Notes under the pieces: model-generated
Told to the model about the DNA's origin: nothing
The model's input: the letters and a program-made list of their open reading frames with translations, nothing else
Databases searched by the model: none
Origin: Angiostrongylus vasorum
Taxonomy: Eukaryota > Nematoda > Chromadorea > Rhabditida > Metastrongylidae
DNA: 64,000 nucleotides
Assembly (NCBI GenBank): GCA_018806985.1
Contig: JADANN010000108.1
Coordinates: 682,001 to 746,000 of the forward strand
Direction: 5' to 3'
Made by a program: the position numbers and the translations under genes
In this document: positions 1-14,594 of the stretch, one piece after another
How positions within the stretch are numbered: the stretch's first letter is position 1
How the letters are laid out: each line of letters starts with the position of its first letter

Positions 1-2
1 CA
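1..2 (+). other. Left edge of window inside TRMT44 exon
   Basis: The first two bases are the end of a split codon or exon of the TRMT44-like gene. The N-terminal half of that protein is outside the window. Confidence 0.5.
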
Positions 3-1366
3 GATCCAAAGAAATTCGTATATGAGGATTGCGGCATTGCTACATATTTGTTGGAATTTTGGAGGATACGTGAATGCACTCCTAGAAAGTTTGTGGACAT
101 AGGATGTGGTAATGGATTATTAGTGCATCTGTTGAATAAAGAAGGAGTGAATTTGCCATAATCTTGTACTGACCGTCTTATAATGGCAGCTTTGCCTTAC
201 TTTTAGTATTCAGGTTAACGGTATTGGCATTGATATACGCAGTAGGAAAATATGGGCGAATCAGCTCAGCGACACTACACTTATTGAAGCAGTCTTTGAT
301 CCTGCTAAGAAAGAAAATCCGTTGCTTGATGGTGTGGATTATCTAATTGGAAACCACACCGATGAACTAACACCTTGGTTACCACTAGTGGCAGCGAGGT
401 AGCAATTTGTCCAAGCTATCTGTTACTTTTATTCTTTCTTTTATCCACAGACATCTTATGGAACTTGCAACTTTGTACATATATGCACAAATACATATGT
501 ACACGCACACAAGCAAATGAAGCATATGTACTTATATGCGTGCCGGTTTGTATATCCATGTATATTTTTTTATCAACAATGTTTACTTCTTACTTTCTGC
601 CTTCTTTAATTTTTTATGGTAGGGTATTAAGCGAAATACAATCACAAGATCGCTGAGATATTTGAAAAACTCCGGACCCGCAGGTATCTGCGGTGGGGAA
701 TGAACGAGCTATTGTCCTTTCCGAGGAGTAACGCGTTCACCACCACACCATGTGGGTCCTTCGTTTCGCCTGTCTCTCAGCTAGTTCTTTTTTTCGTTCC
801 TCACCGCAGACACCTGCGGTCCGGAGATTTGCAAATATCTCTGCAATCTTGTGGTTGTATTTTTTTTTATTGTTTTATATCATCCTTCACATTTGCTATG
901 CGGATCCCTGCACTTAGCACATTCTATTCGTTTCTTGGCATCCATTGTCCACGAAGATCTCCCAACTTTTACGCGTGGCTTCGGTTGCTGTTTGAGGATT
1001 TTCATTTTATCTTGAATGTCGTATAATGCTGGTCGAGCAACTCTCCCTGGAGTCCTGAGATAGCCGAGCAGGAGCGTTCCCAGTTGGATTTCCGAAAGTG
1101 TGGCTTTTTTCCCAGACAAGCCCGGTACCAATTTCCCGACCTCGGAGTGATAAAAGGCTTGGTTGGCTCGGAGCGGAATCGTACTAGCACCATTCTCATG
1201 ATGGACATCACTACCACTATGCTATCCGCCCTCTTATATATGTATGTATATGTACGCATGCATATATATCTATACATGTGTATACATACACGTACATATA
1301 TAAATATACATATATATATATATATGCACATATGTATAAATATACATGTGTACATATATATATCAA

Positions 1367-1406
<40 letters not shown>

Positions 1407-4400
1407 ACATATATGTGCATATACATACATGTTAATCTGCGGGCGCGCGTGCCACAGTGGTCCTAAGCGCCCTGTAATCAAACATGGGATCGATTAACGC
1501 GCTCCTGGCCGGCAACCCTTCTCTCCCTCTGGGTTCGGCAAATTGTTACCAAACTTGTCTGGGAGGATGGCAGGCACTGGCTCGATACATCGGTAGGCCA
1601 CTGCGAGTCATTGTAAAGGCCAGATATGCATTGAATCACCTACAAACGATACTTAGTGAAATCGATTGCATGGCGCATCTCTAAGGGATTAATCGATGCC
1701 GAAAGCTTTATTATTTATTATAGCTTTATATTTCTCTGCATTTAGTCTGGATTATAATATATTATTAAAATTTTTAGGAGGAGATGTGGATTTTTCGTGT
1801 TGCCATGCTGTCCGTTCAACTTTCATGGAAAATACATTCTTCGACCAGGTGACACTGGGAGTCAATACGACTCCTTTCTGAGATTCTTACGAGAGGTGAA
1901 CCTTCGTAATAAACACATTCATGAGAATATTGAATTTGCACCTACATGCACCCCTAAAATACTCGCGCCTTCCATTTTTAGTACATTCGCGGCAAAGCTG
2001 ATTTCTCGACAGCCGACGGAAATTTGTGCACTAATAGAATAGTGGAAGAGAGATAATTGCGCAGATTTAAAGAACAGAGTTTTTTCTGTCGCCGTGAAGA
2101 TATGTTGTAAAATGTTGTTTCCACTTTGAAAGGAATTCTCCAAAAAAAAAGTGTTGGAAACGGTGTTCAACTAAATTATTTTAACGATTTTACTGGCATG
2201 CGAAATTCTAATTTTTTGAAATTTCCCACACAATCGCGACAGCTGGAAAAGCAGTAATTGGCGAACGCTGTGTTATTATAGTGGATAAAATCCTTGTCGT
2301 TCAGTTGCTTTCATGTTCAAAATGCCAGCCTTATCGCAAAAAAAAATGGGAATGTTCATTTCGTGGGCTCCACAATATCTGGGCAAAAAAAAATCAAAAC
2401 AAAAAAATAAAATGGTAGTATGACAGAACTTGTATCTTGCACTAGCAGATCTTTATGTTTTAATTGATCTTGTTTAAATTTAAAAAGTTTACAAGAAGTC
2501 ATTTTGGTTTAAGGTTAAAAGCGGTTATTACTTTCACACTTTATGATTCCATGTGAGGTGGCGTGATCGCCAGTGTATTAGACAAGCGTAGCTCTGGTCT
2601 AGGTAGACATTGCTAACTGGCGTAGAAGTTACTAGAATCTGCAGATCTTTGATAACTAGATGCAAGCATTCAGAGACGGGATTCTGATTTATCAAAGCGT
2701 GAAGACATTTCCACTCTTTTCAGTCTTCATGTTTTGAATAACCAAGCGAACAAGTGGGATTCGGTCAAGCAAGGCAAAAGGCCATGCGAACAGACCCCCA
2801 CTCTGTTTGGCATTGTATGAATTCAGCAAGTGCTTTAGTTCTGGAAAGCCCTAATGGGCATTGCCAAGCGGCAATTGTCTTCATTAATCTGTTAAGACAA
2901 GTATTTCATTTTAAGATATGTACCCGTCTGGGGTTTATTGTTGAAGAGGATCGACTTAGCATTCCTAGTACAAAAAGGGTAAGTTGTTTATTGTTCTGTT
3001 CTTTTTCCAGTTTAGACCAGTTAAAGCTTCTCTTTTGCTTGATTTAATTTCTCAGTTTCTTGTTGTACTTTAAATAGTTGGGAAGTTCTTAATGCCTTTG
3101 TTGGTGGTTTATTCGTCCTGTATGGTAACTTTAAGTAAAACTTTAGCTTTGTTTTGTATGCAGCATTCCTTCTAATGGACTTGTTCCAAATGTTGAAAAA
3201 ATTATCGAGCAGCTTACTGGTTCCGCGGCAAACGTTTTTCAACCAAGAATTAAACAGGAACAGGTAACCATATGAGAGTTTGAATGCTAATTTTAACCTT
3301 TTTACTTATTGCCTACTCTTTTTGATGGCAGGGTATATTGCGTAAATATAACTTCAACGAAGCTGAGATATTTGCAAAACTTTGGACCGCAGGTGCCTAT
3401 AGTGAGGAACGAACGCGCTATTGTCCTTTCCGGGGAGTAACGCGTTCACCACCACACCATGCGGGTCTTTCGTTTCGCCTGTCTCTCAACTAGTTCTATC
3501 GATCTTTTGCCGTCAGCAATCACCCGTCAACGGGATTGATCTGGGGAGCCCACATCGGCATTGAACCCAGTTAAGCTGAGGCTATAGTTATAATCACAAT
3601 TGTAACCTTTTTATTTACTGCCTACTCTTTTTAATGGCAATGTATATTGCGAAATATAAATTATAACTATACAACTAATATAATATACATATAATATAAT
3701 ATACTATACAGCTGCGGTCCAGAGTTTTGCAAATATCTCACCTTCGTTGGAGTTTAAATACTATTGTTGCGTGTTGTTGGTGGTGTTGTAGAATAACTGG
3801 ATTAAGGTCCGGAATTGTCTAAATATTCCTAAGGACATCCGCACAGCGTTAATAAATCGTTTCTTTAATGTGCTACTGGAAAAAAATGATGAGATCAAGG
3901 AGTGAGTTTCTCTTGTTTTGTACAATTTCTCAGCAACCACTCTCTGTAACCTTGTATTTTCTGCCTGCTGTAATTTTTCATGGCAGGGTATAATCTGAGC
4001 TACAAACACAACGATACTGAGATGTTCACAAAACTTGGACCACGGGGCAATCGAACCACGATTACCCTTTCCGGGGGCTCGCGCATTGCACACTGCGCCA
4101 CGAACGCCTTTGCTCTGCGTTTCTCTCAGCTAGTTTTAGTTCTCTCATCATACCCTGTCGTGAAAAATTATAGTAGGCAGATAATGAAAGGCTAGCATTG
4201 TGGTTTAGACTACAGCCTCAGTTTAACTGGGTTCAATACCGATATGGGCTCCCCAGATCAATCCCGCTTACGAGTGATTGCTGATGGCAGCGTTAGGTAG
4301 AAAACTGGTTAAGAAAAAACGGAAAACAAAAGCTTCAGTGGTGAACTGTGTAATGCACGAGCCTCTGAAAAGGGAAATCGTGGTTCGATCTGGCCCAGGA

Positions 4401-4879
4401 TCCACGTTTTGCGAAAATCTCAGCATCATTGTGGTTGTGGTTCACATCATCTGTAACCATTTATTGTTTGCAGCGGATGGCGATGTGGAAGATCAGTCGG
4501 ACTTAGTGAATTAGCTGCACTCCTTAGTGAGGAGGAAAAACAATTAATGAAGCGACAGTGTGGAGGACTACAAACGTTTTTACGGAATCAACATCAGATA
4601 TTCAAAGTTAGTTCGTAAGAAACATTCTATGTCCAATGTTCTCTTCCTGTCAGTGACTTTATAACCGTTCTTGTCGAATTCTGGGGAAAATAGTAAATTT
4701 AGGTCGTTGGTGGTAAGGCATGTATACGTGATTGGCGAGAAGAAGGAACATTAAAGTCTAAGAAATCAAAAGCTGCCTCTTCACACAATAGAGCTTCGCT
4801 TTGCTGGATGGAAGAAAATCATCCAGATGGCTGTCCCATGAAAGATAGGTGTCGTTTCAAACACATGAAGAAGTTGTGA
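3..4879 (+). CDS. trmt44: TRMT44-like tRNA (uracil-2'-O-)-methyltransferase, 5' truncated by window edge
   Basis: Family role: AdoMet-dependent 2'-O-methylation of uridine in the acceptor stem of tRNA-Ser. Exons read: 3-146, 214-398, 1778-1895, 2916-2978, 3147-3263, 3792-3901, 4474-4606, 4703-4879. All junctions are in phase and give about 348 C-terminal residues. Visible motifs are the SAM-binding motif [15 protein letters not shown] in the first exon, then [14 protein letters not shown], the signature [28 protein letters not shown], and IPSTKR. The last exon ends in a CCCH zinc finger, C-x9-C-x5-C-x3-H ([21 protein letters not shown]), as in animal TRMT44. The 1.4-kb intron 2 holds repeats from families A, E and B, and introns 5 and 6 hold family A copies. 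The start codon lies left of the window. Identification is strong; exon ends are by eye. Confidence 0.9.
585..870. repeat. Family A SINE-like repeat, rearranged copy
   Basis: A minus-oriented family A body (to about 790) is followed directly by a plus-oriented fragment (about 796-870) that repeats the GCAGxxxCTGCGGTCCGGAG...GCAAATATCTC end. The copy is therefore partly palindromic. It lies in TRMT44 intron 2. Confidence 0.65.
870..1225 (-). repeat. Family E tRNA-derived SINE-like repeat
   Basis: This aligns with copies at 11.0, 12.2 and 19.3 kb. Read on the minus strand, the end near 1225 carries an A-box-like GCATAGTGGTA and a B-box-like GCTAGTACGATTCCG, as in a tRNA-derived head. Intronic in TRMT44. 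Confidence 0.6.
1215..1435. repeat. (TA)n / (TATG)n microsatellite
   Basis: A long run of TA, TATG and TACA units, including about 14 uninterrupted TA units near 1370-1398. It sits between family E and family B repeats in TRMT44 intron 2. Open reading frames here are simple-sequence artefacts (YIYIYI). Confidence 0.9.
1436..1712 (+). repeat. Family B tRNA-derived SINE-like repeat
   Basis: The head at 1440-1500 resembles a tRNA gene: GCGTGCCACAGTGGTCCTAAGCGCC (A-box region) then an ATGGGATCGATT B-box-like segment. The body carries the diagnostic strings TTGTCTGGGAGGAT and GATACATCGGTAGGCCACTGCGAGTCATTGTAAAGGCC. It sits in TRMT44 intron 2. Confidence 0.75.
3318..3665 (-). repeat. Family A SINE-like repeat
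   Basis: Near-complete copy in TRMT44 intron 5. It runs from GGCAGGGTATATTGCG through TGAGATATTTGCAAAACTTTGG, the CGTTCACCACCACACCATGCGGGTC block and GGGATTGATCTGGGGAGCCCACATCGGC to a TTTATTTACTGCCTACTC tail. A plus-oriented scrap of the same family follows at about 3712-3765. Confidence 0.75.
3960..4149 (-). repeat. Family A SINE-like repeat, second head type
   Basis: On the minus strand it shows GTGGCGCAGTGTGCAATGCGCGAGCC (A-box-like), then GTGGTTCGATTGCCC (B-box-like): clear tRNA ancestry. It abuts the plus-oriented copy at 4150, so the two form an inverted pair inside TRMT44 intron 6. Confidence 0.75.
4150..4465 (+). repeat. Family A SINE-like repeat, dimeric copy
   Basis: Two tRNA-like modules lie in tandem. 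The first has CTGGGTTCAATACCGATATGGGCTCCCC. The second has GAACTGTGTAATGCACGAGCC...ATCGTGGTTCGATCTGGCCC. It pairs head to head with the inverted copy just upstream. Confidence 0.75.
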
Positions 4880-8235
<3,356 letters not shown>

Positions 8236-9017
8236 TTATCTGCTTTTTGTTTATTGTACGAAAATATGTAATATTGCTTGCGGACAGACTGTGCGTGCTA
8301 TTTCACGTTTTCTTGCTCAGGATTGTGAAGGTTTAAGCTTCTAACGTTGTTCTAGATACGCTACTTCCCACTGAGCTGAATGTATGTGCTGACTGATACT
8401 AGGTAACCGGTGAGGTGCACTGCATTATGTTATACAGGGGTTAATATGTATCTGAGATTTTACTCATCTGTGTTAGAGTAGATGTCTTGCCATTCATTTA
8501 TAGTTCACGGATCTTAATATTCCTGATCTGTCCCCGTGTTCACTCCTTTTCTTCCGTTGTATGTCGAGAACCTGTTGCTCCCAAATTCTTCCAAATTATT
8601 CTGAATTCCAGTCTGTAAAGTCTACGTCTTATTCTCAAGTTTTTATAGCAAGTAATATTTTTCCACAAATTTCCCCCATCTGCATAGCTTGGATAATCAT
8701 ATTATGTGCGTTGTGATAACTTTAGAACCGAATGACCACTCTGGAGTACCAGTGTTGTGTATTCTGCTAGGAATTGTTTTTTTTTCTACGTTGATAAATC
8801 TTATGTAGGATTGACTAATATGGAATTACATCTGGATTTGGTCATTCTCCCTTCTTTTGATAAGAAAACTGCGCACCAAGAAATGTAACGTTGACCACTA
8901 TGTTTTTAAGACGGATTCTGTAGAGGTTTGTTTTGACCGTGTTCTGTTTTTTTCCAAAGGTGGTAAATACTATTGCAAGACTTCCGCAGTACTTTCGTCT
9001 CCAGTGACTTGTCAAGA
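8236..9017 (+). other. Intergenic gap NAMPT to rescue factor
   Basis: AT-rich sequence with no recognisable coding exon or repeat. Candidate splice acceptors TTTTTCCAAAG (near 8960) and TTTCGTCTCCAG (near 9004) lie shortly before the next ATG. Confidence 0.4.
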
Positions 9018-9750
9018 ATGTTCGGTCACCGATGTTTTCCTCATTCTTTTGGTAGTTTACGGTGTATTTCGATCAAAGAAAAGTTGAAGGGATACAAGTT
9101 TCCCGAACTCAAAAAGGAGGACTGTGAACAGGTACGAGTCATCTCATCAGTAGTTATGCTATTATCGAAAGATGGTGTTTTACCAAAAAGAGTGGGTATT
9201 GGAACGAGAGCTTCAGAAATACGTATCCGGATGGGGTCCAGGTGGACAAAAGGTGAATACTGCTCAGAACGCCGTTCAACTTAGGCATCTCCCTACCGGA
9301 CTAGTGGTGAAGGTGGTCACTCAGTTTTGTTTCTATTCCAAAGAAGTGTTACATGTAATGGTTCTTTTATTTTAACTGTAGTTCATTAGCAAAACGAGGT
9401 TATGATTGGTGATTAAACTCTCCGGACGTTTTCAGTCTCTTTGAAGTCTTAGAACGTTTTATTTGGTTAGAAGAACCACGAAGTTTCCCTTTATCGCTTA
9501 GAAACATGATTTATTCAGATTGTTTTTACAGGTACATGAGTCTCGTCTTCTTTCAAAAAACATCGAGATTGCTTTCGAACGGATGAAACATGCTCTAGAT
9601 CGGCATTTTAACGGTGACAATTGCTATGAAGAACAATACCAGAAGTTGCAACGAGATAAAGAGGCAAGAACAAATCGGAAACGGGAATCACAACGACTCA
9701 AACGAAAGGAGCTGATTGCGTCAACAGAACATTCTGAGGGTGACCGATAA
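9018..9750 (+). CDS. mtrfr: Mitochondrial translation release/rescue factor, MTRFR (C12orf65)-like
   Basis: Family role: a class I release-factor domain without codon-recognition domains, which frees peptidyl-tRNA from stalled mitochondrial ribosomes. Exons: 9018-9131, 9172-9312, 9532-9750, giving 157 residues (human 166). The N-terminus MFGHRCFPHSFGSLRCISIK suits a mitochondrial presequence: basic and hydroxylated, with no acidic residue. The catalytic GGQ sits in VSGWGPGGQKVN, followed by LRHLPTGLVVKVHESRLLSKN and a highly basic Lys/Arg-rich tail of the kind that enters the ribosomal mRNA channel. The first intron is only 40 nt, with a weak acceptor (ATCGAAAG), so that junction is uncertain. 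The GGQ and tail exons are secure. An AATAAA lies 160 nt past the stop. Confidence 0.85.
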
Positions 9751-9910
9751 AGTGAATTGTAGCCAACGTATTTGGACTAGATGTTCACAACAGATGCTTA
9801 GAAAATAAGCGAGATAAAAGGTATGCTTCCGATGAGAAGAATAATTTCATGGATACTCGAAAGCCATCACAAAGATGTGGTTGAACTCACCCAAGGACAT
9901 TACGGGGTCG

Positions 9911-9916
9911 AATAAA
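9911..9916 (+). terminator. Candidate polyadenylation signal of the rescue-factor gene
   Basis: AATAAA 161 bases after the stop codon at 9750, the first canonical signal downstream. Confidence 0.45.
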
Positions 9917-10537
9917 ATCCTTACTGAAGATAAATGTTGATTCTTGGTATCTTTGACAGCAGAAAAGAATTAGGTTACTTTAAACATAGATTAGAAGCTT
10001 AATGATGTTCCAGATAGCTGTGAACTAGTCCAATAAATGGGCTTGTGTACGAAATCCCTCTAGTTGAGCGCTGACTATTCGACTACGTTCAGTCGTGGCC
10101 CTGCGTTGTCTCCCCTTTTTAATTTTTGCATTTTTTTCTATCCATAATAAAGTTTGCATTTCGAAAACGGTATTTGAAACTTCCTGCGAGCTTGGATTTA
10201 TTGTCAGTCCTCCACATTCTCTGAGACTTTGCACCGACATCATTGGGTAGGAAATCGCTTAAGTCTCATGAAGTAACCAAGTGATGAAAGTGTGAGTACT
10301 AAATGCATAGCATGAGCGATGGTTAAAATACTGAGACACCTAGAAAGAATTAATATAAAGGCCGATGGTTCGTTGAGAAGATCGGATTACAGTGGCGTGT
10401 TGGTGAAATGATGGCGTGTGAAATATGCAAGCTTAAAACAGGTCAGACGATAAACACGTAGAGTTGGTTCTTTAACTGTCATTCGACACGCTCAGGAGCC
10501 AGCTGTCCCATCTTTTGGCTTTTCTACTGGACCGACG
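9917..10537. other. Intergenic, no gene seen
   Basis: AT-rich sequence without recognised exons or repeats. Open frames here lack splice sites or family signatures. Confidence 0.4.
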
Positions 10538-10978
10538 TCAATTATTCCTGCTGTAATTCCATATGCATGCAGCCACACAAGCTATTATGCAAAGAAAGAC
10601 GCCGATTCCGAAGATCACCAACATCACTCTGAAGACGGTTTATTACAATATTATGAAGATCTGCGACTTATTTACGGATCAGCACTTCTATTTCAATTCC
10701 CCCTTGTTATTACACAGAAATTTGGCACTTAAAGTGGAATAAGGATCTGCTACTGATTACTTGAGGAGGGTGAAGAGGTCGGCATATCTCTGTTTCTAAA
10801 CCGGCACTGTTTTTCAATTCAACATTGCAAACGATATTTCGTGACAGTTTGAATATTGACTGACACTAATGTATTTTACCAACATCACCCATGTCTCCAA
10901 CTGAATGCAACACTCGTATATGTTGTAGTCGCAGCACGTCCAGTGGTAAAAAAATCGTGTCCGCACCGCATCTACCAT
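10538..10978 (-). pseudogene. Candidate Cys-rich single-pass membrane protein, possibly disrupted
   Basis: The exon at 10978-10889 reads MVDAVRTRFFYHWTCCDYNI then YECCIQLETW. The terminal exon at 10628-10538 follows a TCTTCAG acceptor and encodes a strong transmembrane segment (VMLVIFGIGVFLCIIACVAA) and a short CIWNYSRNN tail with stop. The CC...ECC...LETW pattern followed at once by one membrane helix resembles small nematode membrane proteins of unknown function; that is recall, not a search. With the canonical GT-AG splice (TGG|GTGATG ... TTCAG|A) the helix frame is off by one base. This is either a pseudogene, an assembly error or another splice choice. An upstream exon is possible, because TTTGTAG precedes the ATG. 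Confidence 0.4.
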
Positions 10979-11024
10979 AACTACAAATAATGAATTCAGC
11001 TAAGCAAAAGTCGTTCCATTTTTT

Positions 11025-11400
11025 TTTATTTTATTTGACCCGTCTTCACATCTGCCGCGCGGATCCCAGCACTTCTCACATTCAGTTCGTTCCTTCCCAT
11101 CCATTGTCCACGAAGATCTACCAACTTTACAGGTGGCTTCGGTTGCTGCTTCAAGATTTTCATTTCATCTTAAATGTCGTAGAACGCTGGTCGAGCAACT
11201 CTCCCTAGAGTCCTGAGATAGCTGGACTGGAGCGTCCCCGATTGGAATGCAGAGAGTGATATTTTCCCGGACAAGTCCGGTACCAATTACTCGACCCCCG
11301 GAGGAATGAAAGGCTTGGTTGGCCAGGAGCGGAAGCGAACTAGCACCATGCCCCTGATGACGGGCATTATTACCACTGTGCTTTACGCTCAATAGTCGAC
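11025..11400 (-). repeat. Family E tRNA-derived SINE-like repeat
   Basis: The best-preserved family E copy. On the minus strand the head reads GTAAAGCACAGTGGTAATAATGCCC (A-box-like), then GCTAGTTCGCTTCCGCTCC (B-box-like). The body includes CCAACCGAAGCC and CGTGGACAATGGATGGGAAGG strings shared with 0.9 kb. Confidence 0.65.
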
Positions 11401-11597
11401 GTGGATTGAGTACAATGAATGCCATCGTTCCATTGCCATGTAAAAAATCGTTGGGCTCCGTGGTTCAGTAGAGACAAGGTTTTCTATCAAAATGTATTAG
11501 ATCACGTAGTAAAACAATTCCTTTTTTTCTAGTTATCGACCCACTTGCGATAATTTCCGAATAGTAAAAGTCCGTAAAGCAATTTCGTAGAACTCAC

Positions 11598-11738
11598 CCG
11601 AATCCATAACCTCCGCCGTATCCACCAATACCACCCAAGACATTCGAAAGCAGTCCCACCACCTGGACAGCCGTACATCGCTACTGAATTCCTTGCTAGA
11701 GATAGAAATACAGCTGAACAGAGGTAAATGGCGTCCAT
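11598..11738 (-). pseudogene. Candidate Gly-rich secreted peptide exon, frame disrupted
   Basis: On the minus strand an ATG at 11738 opens a signal-peptide-like stretch (MDAIYLCSAVFLSLARNSVA). One frame over, the same interval encodes VVGLLSNVLGGIGGYGGGYG followed by FG, which ends at a good donor (TTCGG|GTGAGT, exon end 11598). GGIGGYGGGYG tails are common in small secreted nematode Gly-rich peptides. The signal-like and Gly-rich parts are in different frames, so this is either a frameshifted gene or two exons with an unseen junction. No downstream exon was found. Confidence 0.3.
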
Positions 11739-12194
11739 AACTTCACTAAAAGAACGTGTTTTTTTTTCTCTTCGCCTTTGTCCATAGTCACTTTCAGCGA
11801 TATTTTTGCAGCGTTCGGCACAAAGAAAAAAAGTGGTAAATATTTTGGAAAGTGATACAGAATAAGGTGGCAATCATGCTGATGTCAGACTTCGAAGACG
11901 TTTCGAATGACACCGCTGAGATTCACAGATTCACAGATTTAACCAGAAGATACAACTCAGTGTGGAAATGAAGGTTCATAACGTTTCCTGGTCGTTATTT
12001 AAAGGAATGTCAAAAGTCATTGAAAAGTATTTCACAGTGACACTAGGATTTTTGCAAAACCCGGACTCCAAGCCACATTCGAAACCACGATTATTCTTCC
12101 TGAGCGCTGAGGGTGTTACCCAATGAGCCGCCGAGGGCTCTCGCTTTACCTTTCTGTCAGCAAGTTTTTACCTTAACGGTCCCATCAGCACAAG

Positions 12195-12625
12195 CTTCAA
12201 GTCCATCTAGTATCATCGACAGTGCGTCGTCAATAATTTTACACGCCAGCTCTATTTCACATCTGTTGTTCGAAAACGAGTACTTATTGCGTTCCATTCG
12301 TTTCCTCCCATCCATCATCCACGATGGTCTTCTAACTTATTGCACGTGGTTTCGGTTGCTACTTGAGAATTTTTCCCTTCGTCATGAATGTCGTTAAATT
12401 TTCGTCAAGTTGTTTCTTCCTGGAGTTCGGTTGTATCGGAGTAGAGCGTTTTCACTTGTATTGCAGAGAGTGGGCTTTCTTCTAGACAAATCTGCTAACA
12501 GTTTCCCGACCCCAGTGGGATTAGAGGATTAGTGATCCCGGCGCGGGCTAGAACCAACACCGTACGAATGATCATCGGGTTCATACCTAGACTACAAGTG
12601 CTCTACCCATCTTCTTTTGCCAAGA
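12195..12625 (-). repeat. Family E SINE-like repeat, degenerate
   Basis: Shares the CATCCATCATCCACGA...GGTTTCGGTTGCTACTTGAGAATTTT core and the TGTCGTTAAATTTTCGTCAAG block with the other family E copies, with many substitutions. Confidence 0.5.
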
Positions 12626-13954
12626 ATGTAGAATCAATATACATGATGAACTGAGCGATAACTGTTCAGTCATTTTTCCTTCGCAGTTTTCACCACTAAC
12701 AGTTGACTAAGGGTTGTACGTTAAGTTGCTTAGTTGGCTTAGATAGAGGATCGAACCTAGGGCTGTGCATTGATGATTACACATTGGTTGCCAATAATTG
12801 CACAACGTTATATACGTGACATTATAAAATTAGAAATATTACCCAATAAAAGAGAAATGAATGGGTGGTAGCTTTATTGAATTCGCCTACTTCCATAGGG
12901 ATCGCGAATGATCAACTCTTTCTGCCTGGACGATTTGTAATTGAAGGTCTTCGGGTGACTGAATTCTTTTGAGGTTTTTTTCCCTTGCTGTAAATATTAG
13001 TAAAAGATCGGAAGAATGGAAATAAACACGGAGTAAGGGGTGTTTTCAACGTTTTGAGCGGAAGTACTCTGCTTTCCTGTGAGGCGTTTGTAAAACGAAG
13101 AAGCAGTGTTGGTAAGAAATGGGCAGAAACTACCAGATTCTCGTAACCTGGACTATCTGAAAACGTTCTTGACGGCTATGATTATCACCTGCATTAATGG
13201 AATAAGTGGCAATGTTGGGTAAAGTTCATTAGAATTGCTTAAGTGAAGGAGGGTATTACCCAGATGGTAATAACAACAAGAATATAAACACTAGTAATCA
13301 GAACAAGTAAAAAATAAAAAACTGGGAAAGGGAATTAAAGGCTACTATGGAGTTGAATAGGAAATATATTCTCAGTAAAGTTCAATTAATCTTGGTAGAA
13401 TAAGAGGATTTGTACCCTGCAGACTAAAATCTGTAGATTAGAGATGTTTATGTTGCATTTTATAAACCTCAATGTGAACTGAGGTATGTAGGCACAAAGA
13501 TGAAAGGGATTGCTACTGTCAAATCCTATGCATTGGGAAGAATGCGCGCGGTTTTCACTGTGTTAATGAGGGCGAATAGATGAGCGGTCTAAATCAGCAG
13601 CGATTGAACTCGAAGCTCTAAGCTATGAAACGGTCTCCAGATCCGAATAGATCATAAGGTGGTCCTCAGATTGTATTTTGTTTACTTATCGAACTCCCGC
13701 ATAGAAATGAGCTCTAGATGACAACAGTGGCGGCGGAGGAAAGCGACAAGTAAGTGAGAAATCGTCGACGAGTTCAACACCACTACTTGACTGGTCACGA
13801 TACCACGAACAAAATGCAAATATAGAACTCCAGAATTAGAGCTACATAGTCCATTTGATACTTGAGCGACAAAATCGGAAGAGAATAAACGTACAAACGA
13901 ATAAAATAGCGTAATTCATAGCTGGATCAATACTGGATGCCTAAGGAGAGCATT
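12626..13954. other. Intergenic, no gene seen
   Basis: 1.3 kb of AT-rich DNA. A tRNA-like GGATCGAACC sits near 12750 (reverse B-box of an old SINE). Otherwise no exon or known repeat was recognised. Confidence 0.4.
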
Positions 13955-14240
13955 TTCCATAGAAGGATAAGGATAAAGCTCTCGGTGTTGATTAATTTCT
14001 GAGAGATGCGCCATGCATCCAACTTCATCGAGCACCGTTAAAGGTGATTAGATGTATATGTGGCCTATAAAGTGGCTCCTGGTGGGTTGCCGACGCATCG
14101 AGTCAGTGCTGCTATCCTCAAGAGAGGTCTGGTATCAATCTGCTGACCGCGGAGGGATAGAAGGCTTGGTGAGCTTGAGCGCGGGATCGAACCCAAGTGC
14201 ACTGCAGAGCGAGTCTGGCCACCGCGCTAGACTCTACCCG
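13955..14240 (-). repeat. Family B SINE-like repeat
   Basis: Full-length reversed copy: a GGATAAGGATAAAGCTCTCGG tail, GATGCGCCATGCATCCAACTTC, CGACGCATCGAGTCAGTGCTGC, and the head GGGATCGAACCCAAGTGCACTGCAGAG with B-box. Confidence 0.75.
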
Positions 14241-14594
14241 TTCTTGTTCAAAGGACCGTTGAGTGACACATTTAGTGAGCAGATGATGATAGTCCGATTA
14301 TAAAATAGAACGCATCTTTATATTGCTTTTGCAGGGCACTTTTAGCTTAACAATGACCCATTACACAGAGATGTCATGCTCTGGCTTCGTTTCTTCTTTT
14401 CTGTATTTGACCTATACTGTTTCCTTTACACATATATATCGCACATCTATTTGACTTCTCTGTCATGTCGTTCTCATAACTTTGGAGTGGAAATGCATCT
14501 TGAAGTTGATCTCTCGTCTCGTACGGCACTTTTGCTTCCAGCTCAATTTATTAGTCCTTTACTGCTAGTAAACAACGTTTCCAGTACCCCACGC

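Noticed and set aside
1002..1497. Long open frames rich in YIYIYI/HICIYI on both strands
   Set aside because: They are translations of the TA/TATG microsatellite and contain no protein signature.
10490..10720. Plus-strand frame PAVPSFGFSTGPTSIIPAVI and onward
   Set aside because: It has no start or splice support and is antisense to a better minus-strand transmembrane exon.
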